64,000 nucleotides of DNA from Solen grandis (GCA_021229015.1 CM037778.1:16437214-16501213), one strand, 5' to 3'. Numbered from the stretch's first letter, positions 22,558 to 35,880 are shown. Made by a program: numbers and translations. Notes: a model not told the origin generated them from the letters alone.

Positions 22558-23595
22558 ACAAGAGGGCCATGATGGCCCTATATCGCTCACTTGAATACCA
22601 CTACTCTAAAGGAGCAATCTTGGTAAAAGTTTACCATTAGAAAATCTGTGCTAAAACATTTTAAAATCTGGCCAGAAGTTTTGGAGCAGAAGTCTTTTAA
22701 AGTTTTCACTATATACATTTAAGGCTTTAGCCCCGCCCCTGGCGGCCATGTTTTTTTTTACGGATCGGAATAATATTAGCAATCTTGGTAAAGGGTTACC
22801 AAAGGAATAGTAGTATTGAAGGAGATATTTTTTTAAGTTTTCATATTTTTTCTTTCCGTTGCCATGGCAACCAGAGTTCTATATGGATCAAGTTTGCTTT
22901 AGCAACTTTTGTGAAGGTTCACTCAAAGATCATCCCTGCCAAGTTTAATCAAATTTTGTCCAGTGGTTTCAGAGGAGATGTCGTTTAAAAGTTTTCACTA
23001 TATACATATAAGGCAAATTAGCCCCGCCCCTGGAGGCCATGCTTTTTTACGGATCAGAATAATTTTAACAATCTTGGTAGACAGTTACCCAAGGAACATC
23101 TGTACTAAAACATTTTGAAATCTGGCCAGTAGTTTTGAAAGAGATGATTTTTAAAGTTTTCATACTTTTTTCTTTCTGTTGCCATGGCAACCAGACTTCT
23201 ACATGGATCAGGTTTATTTTAGCAACTTTTGTGAAGGTTTTACCCAAGGATCATCCCTGCCAAGTTTAATCAAATTTTGTCCAGCGGTTTCAGATGAGAT
23301 GTCGTTTAATTTTTTTACTATATATATATCCGCCCCTAGCGGTTATGTTTTTTCACGGATCGGAATAATTTTAGCAATCTTGGTAGAGGGTTACCCAAGG
23401 AACATCTGTACTAAAACATTTTGAAATCTGGACAGTAGTTTTGAAGAAGATGATATTTAAAGTTTTCATACTGTTTTTCTTTCCCTTGCTATGGCAACCA
23501 GAGTTCTACATGGATCAAGTTCATTTTAGCAACTTTGTGAAGGTTTCACCCAAGGATCATCCCTGCCAAGTTTAATCAAATTCTGTCCAATTATG
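22558..23595 (+). mobile_element. Palindrome-ended tandem-core element, X-box core, right end missing
   Basis: The left end is GAACAAGAGGGCCATGATGG with GCTCACTTGA. About three units of 290-330 bp follow: GCCCCGCCCCTGGCGGCCATG, ACGGATCGGAATAAT, GTTGCCATGGCAACCAG, ATGGATCAAGTT, GGATCATCCCTGCCAAGTTT. The right hairpin is absent; the array runs into a SINE fragment at about 23600. Confidence 0.75.
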
Positions 23596-23599
23596 TTAT

Positions 23600-23740
23600 T
23601 TGTTGTTGCTGCTGTTGTCTTGCAGTTTACTTTCGCTGCGGCAGAAAATAAGTGATGATGAGACGTCCTCTAATTACAGGTGAAGGAAGACCCTGAGACG
23701 TGAAAAAAAAAAGTTTTGTTTCTGGTTATCCGACCGACCC
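23600..23740 (-). mobile_element. SINE 3' fragment
   Basis: Minus strand, with tail (CAA)n and the GACGTCTCATC/AGTAAACTGCAAG domain resembling the 3' part of the SINE at 20.05-20.30 kb, diverged. The tRNA head is lacking. Confidence 0.45.
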
Positions 23741-23744
23741 ATTA

Positions 23745-25750
23745 TTTTACGAGGCTGAAAAAATTACGTCCGAAATACTACTCAAGTTTGAAGATTGAAA
23801 AAAGAATTTCAATGTAAATGTCGGTGAATACCTACCTCAATGATATTTTCTATAAATCTAGTGCATAATAAGTTATGTTGCCAAAGTTGATTTTTTGTCT
23901 CCTTTTCTTCATTTAAACTAGTAAATAACAATCACGATGGAGGCGGCTATTTTGAAATGTTCTTAAAAACCGCATGGATATTGTTGTCAAACAAAGGCAT
24001 ATTAATTAAAATCAGTAACAAAAATAGTGTATATGTAATAATTGGTAAGCATTTCATGATAAAATGGTCATTAATGTGCTTAACAATGTGGATTAAGCTG
24101 TCGCACTGCCTCACTTGGACTGCAGCTGACAATAACGTTTAAAGAAATGCGAGCACACTGAGGGAGAAACAGAAATAAAAACTCTTGCCACACATTTAAG
24201 TAAGTTTGTTACAGTTTTATACATTTTCTAAAAAGACAAAGAAGGGAAATTTAAACTGTTACATAGATTTTTTTTTTAAACTTTGCATTATTACAGAGAA
24301 TCATAAAAGAAAAAAATTTTATGGAAAAGAAGTTAAGGGTCGGCGTCCTAATTTTTGAGTTATCAAAAAGCCGACCTACCGACCCATTTTTTTTTCTTTC
24401 CGTCTGTAACAAGAAACAAGTCTTGTTTACACCTGAGTGCACAGGGGACTATGTCGGCAATATTTGCAGGTACCTTATATGTTCACGGAGAAGTAACATA
24501 ATTGCCAAGAAGACCAATGCATTAAGCTATTTCCTTCATTCTATCGGGCCTGTCGTTCAAGTGGCATGTCCATCTAGTCACTGGCCGCATCTATGTCTCT
24601 GTTTTAACCAATACTAATCCCACTCACCCATGTTTGAATCCGGTTGCACTTCCCCCTTACATTTCAGTATAAGATGTAGAAAAAACATGTTTGCTAGAAA
24701 CGCGCCTACTTTTCATCAAACCCAAAAGTACTGTATGGTGGCTTTACCTGGAGAAATTCCTTTTTTAAATTAAAAAAAAAATATTAATGTTTCAAATCAT
24801 ATATTGTTAAGTAGATATGAATAGATCTAACTCTATACCATATCTATAGAAAAATATGTGTACATGTATTACTTTTTGAATACAAGTTCCTTCAAAACAG
24901 TCATGCAATATAGAACGTGCTACGTACTAGCCACTAATAGCAAATGAAAAAATGGATGTTTATCTGACAGAGAATGGAAATAGATTAGTTTTGTTTGATG
25001 AAACAAATTCAAACTATTCAACAAACACATAAATGCTGCATTTAGAAGCGAAAATAAGCAGTTAAAACAACAAACCCTTTAGAATTGAACCTTATTTCCT
25101 GATCTGCATGGAGACCGCGTCATTTTGAAACTAAACACAGTTTGGGCTTGTCGTCTGCCAGGGTTTGCTTAACCGGTGGTCATGTGTGATTCACACGCTG
25201 TGTGAAATTCTCTGTGAATTCTCAATCAAACTTTCTCACCTTGAATCAAAAAGCATCCGTATTCTTGTTTATTTAGCAAGATAAAAGCAAACGGAGACGT
25301 GGTCAGAGAGCTCCGTAGTTAAGCAAAAACAACATCCTGACAACATGATCAGTATTGTCGTGGACTGCTTTCATTTTACTCGCACCCCTTTACAGGTCTG
25401 CTATTTTTAACGAACAACGGCGCCTTAGGCTCTATAAAAACATAGATAATTTACGGGTTTTTTTTTTTTTTTTTTAATTAACGGAAGGGGCATTAACAGT
25501 ACATGTATATACATCCTTCACCCAGGTATGCAAGAACTAAAAATCCAAAACCACTTATCTACTATTGCCAATCTTCATCAAAATTGTCTACTAATATGAT
25601 ATCTAAACTAAAACTAATCATAAATTGGTATATGCAATGAAATGAAATATAACGTTATAACAGAAAAAAGTGCTGCATCATAGGGAAAAAAGGAGAGATA
25701 ATTATGTTACAGAGTTATTAATTACGGAAGCACAGAAGGGACATCGTGAT
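23745..25750. other. Non-coding stretch with an inverted repeat near 24337-24390
   Basis: GGGTCGGCGTCC and its partner GCCGACCTACCGACCC form an imperfect hairpin around an AT loop. A poly-T run lies near 25460. No gene seen. Confidence 0.4.
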
Positions 25751-25759
25751 TTTTTTTTA

Positions 25760-25839
25760 TGATCTCGTCCCAACGAGATAGTGACTAAGAAAAAAACACA
25801 AACAATCGTGCTAACTCGTGGCCATGAGATATAACTACA

Positions 25840-25878
<39 letters not shown>

Positions 25879-26015
25879 TCGTAGCCACGATATTTAACTA
25901 AGAAAAAACAACAACCAAAAACGATTATTAATTCGTGGTCACGAGATATAAGTAAAAGAAATCTCGCTATCTCGTGGCCTCGAGTTAATAACTAAGAAAA
26001 ATCAAATTTTGCTAA
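25760..26015 (+). repeat. Degenerate tandem repeat of a GTGGCCACGAG palindrome with (AAT)n
   Basis: Four to five units share (A)CTCGTGGCCA(C/T)GAGATA, TAACTA and AGAAAAA. An (AAT)n microsatellite at about 25841-25878 interrupts it. Each unit core is self-complementary, so the array can fold into multiple small hairpins. Confidence 0.65.
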
Positions 26016-26519
26016 CTCATGGGGTTAAACAGCAGCAAAAAAAACATTCATCAATTGATATGTAGTATGGCGGAATTATGACGGAACATATAATCTGCGT
26101 ACACTGTAGTTGTGTCGCTATAAGCTGATTACCTTTTTTTCTATGGGGTTCATATTGATAATTCATAAAATACTTCACTTTTGAGTATAACAAAATGCTC
26201 CGGTACAATGCTTAGAACATAAAAAATCATACATGTATTCTGCCTAGTGTGCATATACGAACTAATTTGTTACACACATACAGTTATGTGTGCGTGATTT
26301 GATCAAGGGTGAAAATAAACTTTTTCCGACAGGTAATGGTGACCATTCCACACAGAAAACCGGTCAGAAGATGAGAAACATGTGAAAATAACAGAACGTT
26401 TAGTGCAATGCAGCGATGGTCATATTTAGATGCAATTTAAATATTAGTATTAGTGTGTTATATTTTGCTGTGTTTGTTTATTACAGATTATATTAAATGT
26501 TAATATCAACAAGTAACTG

Positions 26520-26700
26520 GTGGTGCACGCAACACGTGAGTCCCTACCGGTGAGGTGCATATCTATCCGTTACCATAGCAACCAGAATTTTGTTCCGAGG
26601 AAAAAAAGGTGACGTGCAGAATCTCCACGGACAGAAGGACAGACGGCCAGACGGAAACCTATAGTCTCCTCCGGTGTAAACACCGGTAAGGAACTAATAA
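26520..26700 (+). repeat. Element right end with GGTGTAAACACCGG hairpin
   Basis: GTTACCATAGCAACCAG, then a CACGGACAGAAGGACAGACGG stretch and a CCGGTGTAAACACCGG palindrome. The order (X-box-like motif, GACGG-rich stretch, terminal palindrome) parallels the GAGGGCC elements, although the hairpin sequence differs. Confidence 0.45.
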
Positions 26701-28640
26701 AGTCAAGGAATAACTGTAGAAAATTTCGTTTTTAGTTTTCAGACTACTCCCTTAAAACCCGATAGTTTTTCGCGGGGTCCCCTAATTCCCCGGGACCACC
26801 TCGCAACAATATATTTACTTCTGAATCCAGGAAGCAAAGATTGCGTGGTCTGGATGCTAATTATACATTGATTGCTTTACAGGGCTTTCCATTTGTCCTT
26901 TAGTCCCTTTTGAACTATCGTTTCACTTTAAATATATATGATCATTAAATATAAAATTATAATACATTCCATCTCTAGAATATATAAATATACAACTGTT
27001 GTACCAGGGGAGAATACAGGGTTTATGGTGGGTTGGGGTAAATATGATATGGTATCCCCTAAGGGCCAAAAACCAACGCCCTACTTTGGGAATTGGGCCC
27101 GTTTTCATCATCGTAGTTTCGTGATCTCGTGTTTTCGCCTTTTCGTACTTTCGTGATTTTCGTGTTTCAGATTATTTCATTTACAGGCGTGTTTTCTGGA
27201 TATTTATTTTTCCTTTTAAATTTGGAATCTGTGTATTTCACTGTTAAGCTACTGTCCAGAAATGATGATCCTGAAGATTCGTACAAAAAAAAATCGTTTA
27301 CCTACCAGTATATTCACAGAAGTAAAATAATTGTATTTTTTTTCTTATGTATTAGATATTAATGCAATGAATTTTCAATCTCCTTTCCTTTTCTTTTATT
27401 GTGCTGATATTGTAGACAATATGAAATTTCATTTTATTTGATATACATATTTTGAAAGAATAAGTAAAATCTAAATTTACGGGACTTATTGAATCAATTC
27501 TGGCAACTCATGTCATACTTTTCATTTGTTTTATTTTCATCTTTCTTTATTAAAGAGAAGCATAAATGAAATTAATATTTGATTTAACACGACTTTATCG
27601 TTTTGTCAAAGTACCCAATAAATTATCTTGTTTGCCAAAGGTGCGGCATTACAATATATCATCATGAAAATATGACAAAATCAGCAGAAAAAGAGAATAT
27701 TTGTTCTTTTTATGTAGATTATGCATTTCTTTTTCGAATAAACTTCGATAAATGTACTCCCACAAGTTGCTTAGCTACGATTGAGAAAACTATTTTCAAA
27801 ATTCGCCAGAAAAAATAGAATATTGCATCTTCAACAATATTTTTTTTTATGTTGGAAAGAGTGAAATTATATGTAATTTATATACTGTGAAATTATCAAA
27901 TACAATTTCTATTTACATGTATATCGCAGTAATACGGTGGGACAAAGGGGAAACGAAATGTATACTTATATCGCGTCAGGCGCGTGCACACGCGGTTTCT
28001 TACTTGTTCTTTTTTTTTTTTTTTTTTTTTTTGGTAAACGATGAGTTAACATATACAAGAGCTTCGATGTATTTATTTTATCGCAAATATCAAGAGGTAG
28101 GCAGCATTGGAGATCTTGGCGTATTCTTGAAATTCTAGGAAAGTTAAGTAAAAATAGATATGTTACAGTGACAAAAAACTTGACTGTCTGGTAGTCAACC
28201 CCCGTTCAGACAGTGCATGAATTGTTGCTACTGTACGTGTATTTTCTTATCTTTTTTCTTTGGTATCTCAACGTTCAGCAAATCAACAAACATCAACAGC
28301 ATGATGCCTTTGTTCTAACAGTGAAAAGTCAGATATGGCAATTAACTCACGAAAATGTTTGAGTTGTTCCAAACTTTCCCCCTACAATGTCATGTTTGAT
28401 TTGACAACCTCCCACGCGATTGCCTTGGTTTTCAACTGAGTCATTTTATCTGTATTTAAGGGAGGGTTTATCAGAAACGGTCTTCTCTGACGTATTCTCG
28501 TTTATAAATCAAAGTGTTCAGGGCAATGAGAGACTGTCAGCAGGATTTACATAAAAAAGGTCATATGACGCCACCACACGTTTTCCTGCAATTTTAGTTA
28601 CTAGTAAGTCAGCTGAACTCATACTCCATGACTGGGAGAC
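26701..28640. other. Non-coding stretch with repeat-like patch at 27090-27170 and poly-T near 28010
   Basis: The patch TTTCGTGATCTCGTGTTTTC / GCCTTTTCGTACTTTCG looks like an old repeat end. No coding region is supported. Confidence 0.4.
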
Positions 28641-28654
28641 TGGCAATATAACAA

Positions 28655-28800
28655 GAGGTGCACATATCACATGTCATGAAGCACTCATGACATGTTATGT
28701 AGCACACATCACATGTTATGTTTCACATATCTCTAATGTAGCACATATCTCATGTCATGCAGGTTTATCACATGCAATGTCTCATGTGCACTGCTCACAT
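28655..28800 (+). repeat. Degenerate CACAT(A/C)TCACATGT(C/T)ATG tandem patch
   Basis: About six loose copies of CACATATCACATGTCATG lie directly before the 41-bp minisatellite. Confidence 0.55.
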
Positions 28801-28867
28801 TCGGGGTAGTTCCTGTGCAAAAGCTAAGTGATAATGTTTTCTTTGGGTATCAAAGAAAATTGAAAAT

Positions 28868-29947
28868 GATGCCCCCATAGATACCTCTCAGCGTGAGTGT
28901 AATGTGACGATGCCCTCATGGATACATCTCAGTGTGAGTGTAATGTTACGATGCCCTCATAGATACATCTAAGCATGAGTGTAATCGGACGATGCCCTCA
29001 TAAATACATCTCAATGTGAGTGTAATGTTACGATGCCCTCATAGATACATCTAAGCATGAGTGTAATCGGACGATGCCTTCATAAAGACATCTCATTGTA
29101 AGTGTAATGTGATGATGCCCTCATAGATACATCTAAGTGAATGACGATGCCTTCATAAAGACATCTCATTGTAAGTGTAATGTGATGATGCCCTCATAGA
29201 TACATCTAAGCATGAGTGTAATCGGACGATGCCTTCATAAAGACATCTCATTGTAAGTGTAATGTGATGATGCCCTTATAGATACATCTCAGCATGTAAT
29301 TTGATGATGCCCTCATAGATACATCTCAGTGTGAGTGTAATGTGACGATGCCCTCATAGATACATCTCAGCATGAGTGTAATGTGACGATGCCCTCATAG
29401 ATACATCTCAGCATGTAATGTGATGATGCCCTCATAGATACATCTCAGCATGTAATGTGATGATGCCCTCATAGATACATCTCAGCATGAGTGTAATGTG
29501 ACAATGCCCTCATAGATACATCTCAGCGTGAGTGTAATGTGACGATGCCCTCATAGATACATCTCAGCGTGAGTGTAATGTGACAATGCCCTCATAGATA
29601 CATCTCAGCGTGAGTGTAATGTGACAATGCCCTCATAGATACATCTCAGTGTGAGTGTAATGTGACAATGGGTTCAGAGATACATCTCAGTGTGAGTGTA
29701 ATGTGATGATGACCTCATAGATATGTCTCATGGTGTAATGTGACGATGCCCTCATAGATACATCTCAGCGTGAGTGTAATGTGACAATGCCCTCATAGAT
29801 ACATCTCAGCGTGAGTGTAATGTGACAATGCCCTCATAGATACATCTCAGCGTGAGTGTAATGTGACAATGCCTCATAGATACATCTCAGTGTGAGTGTA
29901 ATGTGATGATGCCCTCATAGATACTTCTCAGTGTGAGTGTAATGTGA
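28868..29947 (+). repeat. 41-bp minisatellite, about 26 copies
   Basis: The monomer is GATGCCCTCATAGATACATC / TCAGYRTGAGTGTAATGTGAC, mostly 41 bp, with some units shortened by loss of GAGTGTAATG. The left part alternates variant monomers (…CATAAAGACATCTCATTGTA… with …AAGCATGAGTGTAATCGGAC…), a two-monomer higher-order pattern. The right part is more homogeneous. Confidence 0.95.
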
Positions 29948-29949
29948 TA

Positions 29950-30400
29950 TTTTGTATGTCATTTTCACAGTGCAAACATGTCTATTTATCAAGAGGAACT
30001 TTACACCTTGACGTATGTGAGTATTCCTGGAGCTCTTTCGTAAACACAGGAGTCATTTTGCTAAAGATGCTTTATTTAACTGTTTTATTTATGGAAAAAA
30101 ATTATATCAGTGATCTGCATACAATTACAGGTCATTCTTAGCATGATTCCAGTGATCATGGTTCTCGATTTCTTTAATATGACATTGTAGTGGTACAGAA
30201 TTTGAGATTATTCAAATTAGGGTAAATCTCAATTTGATATGCCCCTGGACTACTATACTGAGTTAGTAAGTACTTTGAGTGTAATAGACACAATAAGCCT
30301 TGTTACTGTGTATTAGAAACATCTGACAAGAACAACGCTAGAAATACACTGAATGATGAAGTTGATAAAACACTGCTCCCAAAATCTGAACATAGCAGTT
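29950..30400. other. Non-coding stretch
   Basis: No gene or repeat recognised beyond the end of the minisatellite. Confidence 0.4.
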
Positions 30401-30439
30401 TTAATCCACAAAGGACTGATGTAACTAAATTGTTATTAT

Positions 30440-31010
30440 CAAAGGAGAAACAAGAGCTGAACATTTGACTTCTTTTTGACCCATTGGCATTCAGAGGAGC
30501 TGTCTGATCAGGGTCTCCTCTGTTTGCTCATACGATATTGTGTCTCAGATTCTACAGTCTGCACAGCGAAAGAAAAATTTGTTATTTCATGTACCATTCT
30601 AAGTTTAGTCCATTAATATTCAAAAAGTCATATTTGTACATAAATATATATATGAGGTAAAGGGTGAAGTTGAGGTATATCTCAGTTCCAAGACTTGCCC
30701 TGTATCCTGTGCTCTTGAAAAGTAACATTCAGTGAGGAAGCACTATATCTATCTAAAGAAAACTAAAGTCCCCAAAGTACTGAAATACTGTCAGTTGGAT
30801 GCTAACCCCTATACCTCATGAATATTCATGTAAAAATTTATGACTATATAAATAATAAATGACTGAATTATAAACAGTACATTAAACAATGGATTAATCT
30901 TTCTGCCATGCAGACTATGAAGAATCTTAACTACAATATTGTATGAGCAAACAGAGGAGACTCTGATCAGGCAGCTCCTGGAAGGAGGTCTCCTCAGTTT
31001 GACAATGCAT
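30440..31010. repeat. Inverted pair of a dispersed short repeat
   Basis: A + copy at about 30480-30620 (GAGCTGTCTGATCAGGGTCTC, CTCTGTTTGCTCATACGATA) faces a - copy at about 30840-31005 carrying the reverse complement of the same phrases. About 200-300 bp separates them, so the transcript could fold into a long hairpin. Confidence 0.65.
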
Positions 31011-31925
31011 AAAAATGAGTCTATATGAAGTAAAGTTAAACCCAAACACATGTATGTCATGTGTACATTAAAGTTAAGAAAGCAACATTGGAATATCCAC
31101 TCAGATAAAGAATAGATATATGGACAGACAGAAATTCCTTGTCATTGTAAAAGAAATATTTTGATATACATGTTTTATAATTAGGAGCTTCAAAAGCTCC
31201 TCTGCCTGTCATTAAAATAATGTTTGATGAACTATGAATAAGTGGTTTCAATTTACATTTATCCAAAAAAATTTAAATTTGACATACTGCATAAAGTATT
31301 TGAAACTAATAACAAGAAAATATGACATGGATGCTATAATTGAGACAAAAAGGAAAGCATGAATGCAAAAAGAAATGAGAAAAATTGGAAACATGAATGA
31401 TATAAAAACATGAATGATATAAATGTAAAACACTTAGGGAGAAAATACATACATATACACAGAACGTGACTGACCAGACATAGAGTCCAAAGAAAACATT
31501 ACTGGAGCTACCCATACCCATGTACAGAGGTACTGGGAACAGAAGATATGCCTTGGGATGTGGATGGAAGCAAAGACTGGGTGGCAAAGAAAAGATTCCT
31601 CTACTGCTCCCCACCCTCTCCAGCACCCACATACAGTTTGGTGGGAGTATCAAAATATGAAGAAACAAGACATACATGCTCCTTTCATAGGCCATAATAT
31701 TTGTATAGCTATAATATATATATATGATGTTTGACTTGAAAACGTGGGCATGTCATAAATTGGTCCAGAACTTATCTTGAAGGTATAAATCTTCACTGAA
31801 ATAATGAATTGGAGATGATTTACATAAGGGTATGAAATTTTAAGTATAGTGACGTTGTCAGTAATATATAACCAAAAGATATTGTTTTGTGGCTATTTGG
31901 ACAATACTTACTTAACACAGAATTT
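31011..31925. other. Non-coding stretch, nothing identified
   Basis: Overlapping open frames on the minus strand (31248-31695) are composed of low-complexity hydrophobic codons and have no domain. Confidence 0.4.
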
Positions 31926-31929
31926 GTGA

Positions 31930-32572
31930 GAATTAAATTTATAACATCGTGACCTTGACCTTTGATGTACATATCCCAATATGTAAAGGTGTTTCCTATT
32001 ATTAATAAGAAACAATTGTTCAGTATTTGATACAAAAGAGATAATCGGAGTTATCAGTTGGACAATGCTTCCTTAACACAATGTTAAAGAGAATTTATGA
32101 CCTTGTGACCTTGACCATTGAGGTACAGACCCCAAAGTCAATAGGGTTCTTCTACTAGTCATGAATAACCATTGTATAATGTTTGAGACCTAGGAGTCAA
32201 TTAGATTTTGAGTAAAATGCTTAATTTACACTGTGTTTGTGAGATTTTAACTTATTACATCATGACCTTGACCTTTGAGGTACAAATCCGAAAATCAATA
32301 TGGATGTTCTACTAGTCATAAACAACAACCATACTAAGTTTGAGATTTTAGGGTCAAATAGACAAAACTTTCATATAAAAATATGTTAACATGTGATCTG
32401 GACCTTTGAAGCATTGACACCAAAATCAATAGTGGTTTTCTACTAGTCATAAGCAACAACCATATTAAGTTTGAGACTCAGACAAGGTTTTGTCTACCAA
32501 TGGACCGACCTACCAACCAACTAACATGTGCCAAGCAATATCCTCCCTCTTATTCAAAGAGGCACATGAAAC
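31930..32572 (+). repeat. Diverged tandem array, CATCGTGACCTTGACCTTTG units
   Basis: Four units of about 150 bp share GTGACCTTGACC, GAGGTACA..CC.AAA.TCAAT and TTCTACTAGTCAT. It ends beside a GACCGACCTACCAACC stretch, which resembles the GACGG-type right ends of neighbouring elements. Confidence 0.6.
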
Positions 32573-33297
32573 AAAGAAGGCCATATGGCCCTTATAGATC
32601 GCTCACCAGAGTACATCAGCTTATTTAAAATATCCATTAGATTTTACCTGGTTTCTTCCAGAAGCAACCAAATTAAATTTCAGATATAAAGAATTCTGAG
32701 ATTAGTCAATCATCTAGAGGCCTCAATTTTCAAGGGATCGAAAATGCTTATGCATTTGTGGTATGAAACCTCTAGATAAAGTATATAAGGAAACTAGCTG
32801 ACCTTTTAGGGGCCTCATCTTTCACAGGATCAACTTTTTTTTAGCAATTATGGTAGACAGTCATGAGGTGACCATTTGTGCGAAATGAAATAAAATTCTG
32901 GCCATGGCTATAGAAGAAGAATTTTTAGTTTTCTATAAAGAACTATATAAGGAAACTAGGCAACCCTTAGGGGCCTCATTTTTCAAGGGATCAACTTTAT
33001 TTTAGCAATTAATACTATTTTATTAAAAGAGGCATAAATCTTGACCTAAATGGCCATAACAGTTAGAGATTGTGATAATAAACATTGTCATGAAGTTTTA
33101 AAATGATTGCTTTAGAAATAATGATGCTAGAGTGTAAACAAAGTGAAATCTGGCTCCTTTTTTTTTTTTTTTTTTTTTACATTAAAAGGGGCATAACTCC
33201 TGACCTAATTTGCCGATATCAGCCATAATTTACTTGATCAAGAGATTATAGCTATAAATATTGTCAAGAAGTTTTAAGATTCAGGTGAGCTAAAAAG
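32573..33297 (+). mobile_element. Palindrome-ended element, AAGGCCATATGGCCCTT copy
   Basis: The left end is AAAGAAGGCCATATGGCCCTT then GATCGCTCACC. The core has two to three units with GGGGCCTCATTTTTCAAGG GATCAACTT. The right end is TTCAGGTGAGCTAAAAAG without the full hairpin. Confidence 0.6.
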
Positions 33298-33990
33298 ATA
33301 CAAACTAACATTATTTGTTTTAAACTTTATTTTTTTCTAATGTTCAAACGTTCAGATGTTTCATATTTTTTCAATGAACACAATTTTGGTGTTTATTTAT
33401 AAGATAAAATCTTATAAACTTTAAGTAACCAGGATTATACTTAAAAACAAAAATGCTTTTAAATTTGAGGATGGGGAATTTAGAAAGGTGAAATTCAACT
33501 TAGGAGTAGGTAAAATTTATTTGTATAAAGATTTATAGGCCTGTAGACCTACGACTTTTTTCTTTTTAGGTGCGTAACGACAGTCATCGTGATAAATATA
33601 TACAGAAGAAAATTACGACATTATCTCTCCTAACATCAGTTCAAATTTGCAGTTGGTAACAGTACTGAAAACATTACAGTTAAAAAACAAACATGAAAAC
33701 CTTTTTCAATCTGTACTTTTCCATCATCTAGGGATTTTATTTAAAAGAAAACTATTATTTATGCATTACCAGTGATAAATTAAAAATAACTGAAACTGTC
33801 ATGATCACCTTTTAATATATGGGGTATTGCACTGTTGTAACCCTGTGTTTTTTTTTCCTTCAGTATATTTACAATGTCATGTGACAAACCTAGCAAACAA
33901 GCTGTATCTCTTTACCATTAACACAGTTCAAATACCAGGAAAACAAAACATATTGTAATAAATACAAAACTAGATCAGGAATTATGAGGG
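33298..33990. other. Non-coding AT-rich stretch
   Basis: Nothing identified. Confidence 0.4.
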
Positions 33991-33993
33991 AAA

Positions 33994-34745
33994 AACAAGA
34001 GGGCCAAGATGGCCCTGTGTCGCTCACCTGAGTAGGCTGTGTTAGGCATAATGACAAAAAATCTGGCATCTAAAAGTGTTTTTCTAACATTTGACTAAGT
34101 GACCTACATATTGATCCTACCTGAATTTGCACTCAACTGGGAATTCATGCAGTCATCATTCATATTAAGTTTAATGAAGACTGGGACAAAAATGTAGACC
34201 TCGAGTGTTCACAAGGTTTTTCTTAGATTTGCCCGGTGACCTAGTTTTTGACCCCACATTACCCATTTTCGAACTCATCGAAGATATCATGTAGACAAAC
34301 ACCCTGACCATTTTTCATGAAGATTGGGCTAAAACTGTGACCTCTAGAGTGTTCACAAGTTTTTTTTAAGATTTTCCCTGATGACCTAGTTTTTGACCCC
34401 ATGACCCAATTTCACTCATCGAGATATCATGTAGACAAAATCCTGACCAATTTATGAAGATTGGGCCAAAATGTGGCCTGTAGAGTGTTCACAAGGTTTT
34501 TCTAAGATTTGACCTGGTGACCTAGTTTATGACCCCACATGACCCAATATCAAACTCATCCGAGATATCATGTAGACAAATATCCTGACCAAATTTTATG
34601 AAGATTGGGCTTAAACTGTGGCCACTAGAGTGTTCACAAGCAATTGTTGACGACGGACGATGGACGAGGGACGACTGACGACGCACGACGGACAAAAGGC
34701 GATCACAAAAGCCCACCCGAGCACAAGTGCTCAGGTGAGCTAAAA
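33994..34745 (+). mobile_element. Palindrome-ended element, GACCTAGTTTTTGACCCC core, complete
   Basis: The left end is AAACAAGAGGGCCAAGATGG with GTCGCTCACCTGAG. About three to four units of 155 bp follow (TTTGACCTGGTGACCTAGTT, CATCGAGATATCATGTAGAC, GAAGATTGGGC, CTAGAGTGTTCACAAG). The right end is a GACGACGGACGA-rich stretch, GGCGATCACAAAAGC and GAGCACAAGTGCTCAGGTGA then GCTAAAAA. Both terminal hairpins are present. Confidence 0.8.
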
Positions 34746-34749
34746 AATC

Positions 34750-35880
34750 CTCAATTTGGCTTGATCCAATCATATCCATTTGCCGTTCACAATATCTATC
34801 TGTCGCTTGCGTGCGAAATATAATGACGGAGGAAAAATTCAATAATTAAATTATAATTTTTAAACATATTTTATATTTTTTAAAAATTTAAAGGAAGCAC
34901 TAAATATAATACGATAGTGTTTTATTTAATAAAATATTTTTCGTTTTCAAATTATTGCGGTTAAAATAAAGTACCAATATTCGAGATTTGACCTTGTCCG
35001 TTGAAAACTTTCAAAATTTAAATGTGTCAGTATTTTGTAAAAATAAAGGACAAAATTTGTTATTATTTTATGAAAATCCATCAAACGATAAAATCAGGAG
35101 CCTTAAAAACCTGTATTCTGTATTTCGAAATTTTGAAATGTCCGATTTTTTGGTCAAGTTTGACCACATACACAGGTCAAGCCGTTCATATCCTGAAATT
35201 CCCATACTTGAAATTTTGTACGCAAATGATTTGCAAATCATGTGCAACAAACAGAATGCTTCTATATAATCTAAAACAAAAAATTGCAGGTTTTTTTTGC
35301 AGACACACCTGCATTGTTTATTCTTGATCTTCCTTTATTTAAGGAAGGTGTTTCAGAGATAATGGTTTTGTGAATATATAAATAGTATTCATCATTTAAT
35401 TAACATTTTTTAACAACAATAATGTTCTGTTATCAATATGAGTTGTGACTATATGATGTTAGAAATCAGAAACATAAACAACATTAAACCATTTAAAAAG
35501 TATAATGGTCTTGAAGTAAATACGACCCAAGTAAATGTAGTGCAACTGTAACATTTAGTTCTGCGCATTAAAAATTAGCTTATTTTAGATAATGTAGTTT
35601 TGATGGTTTAAAAGGCATATTTGATTTTTTTACAAAACGTGGTGTGTAAAACCCAACTGAGATGTGTATGGGGTTGAGAGAGAGAGAGAGAGAGAGCAAA
35701 TTCAGTAAAATAATAATAATAATATTATTATCATTATTTATATTATTATTATTATTATTATTAGTGATATATGTATACTTTTATTAGACAATAACGGCTT
35801 AAAACCGCTTAAAAGGCTAATAAGTTTCACCTATTTTCACTTCTTTGTTGTCGCAAAAAATTATACTATTTTGAATTTAC
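34750..35880. other. Non-coding stretch with (GA)n and (AAT)n/(ATT)n microsatellites
   Basis: (GA)n lies at about 35676-35697. An (AAT)n-(ATT)n inverted microsatellite lies at about 35710-35762. Two overlapping open frames near 35.0 kb have no domain. Confidence 0.5.

Noticed and set aside
28868..29947. CRISPR-like appearance of regular repeats
   Set aside because: Head-to-tail minisatellite without unique spacers in a eukaryotic genome.
31248..31695. 129-codon minus-strand open frame rich in hydrophobic residues
   Set aside because: No domain, no splice signals of note and low-complexity composition; overlaps another frame.
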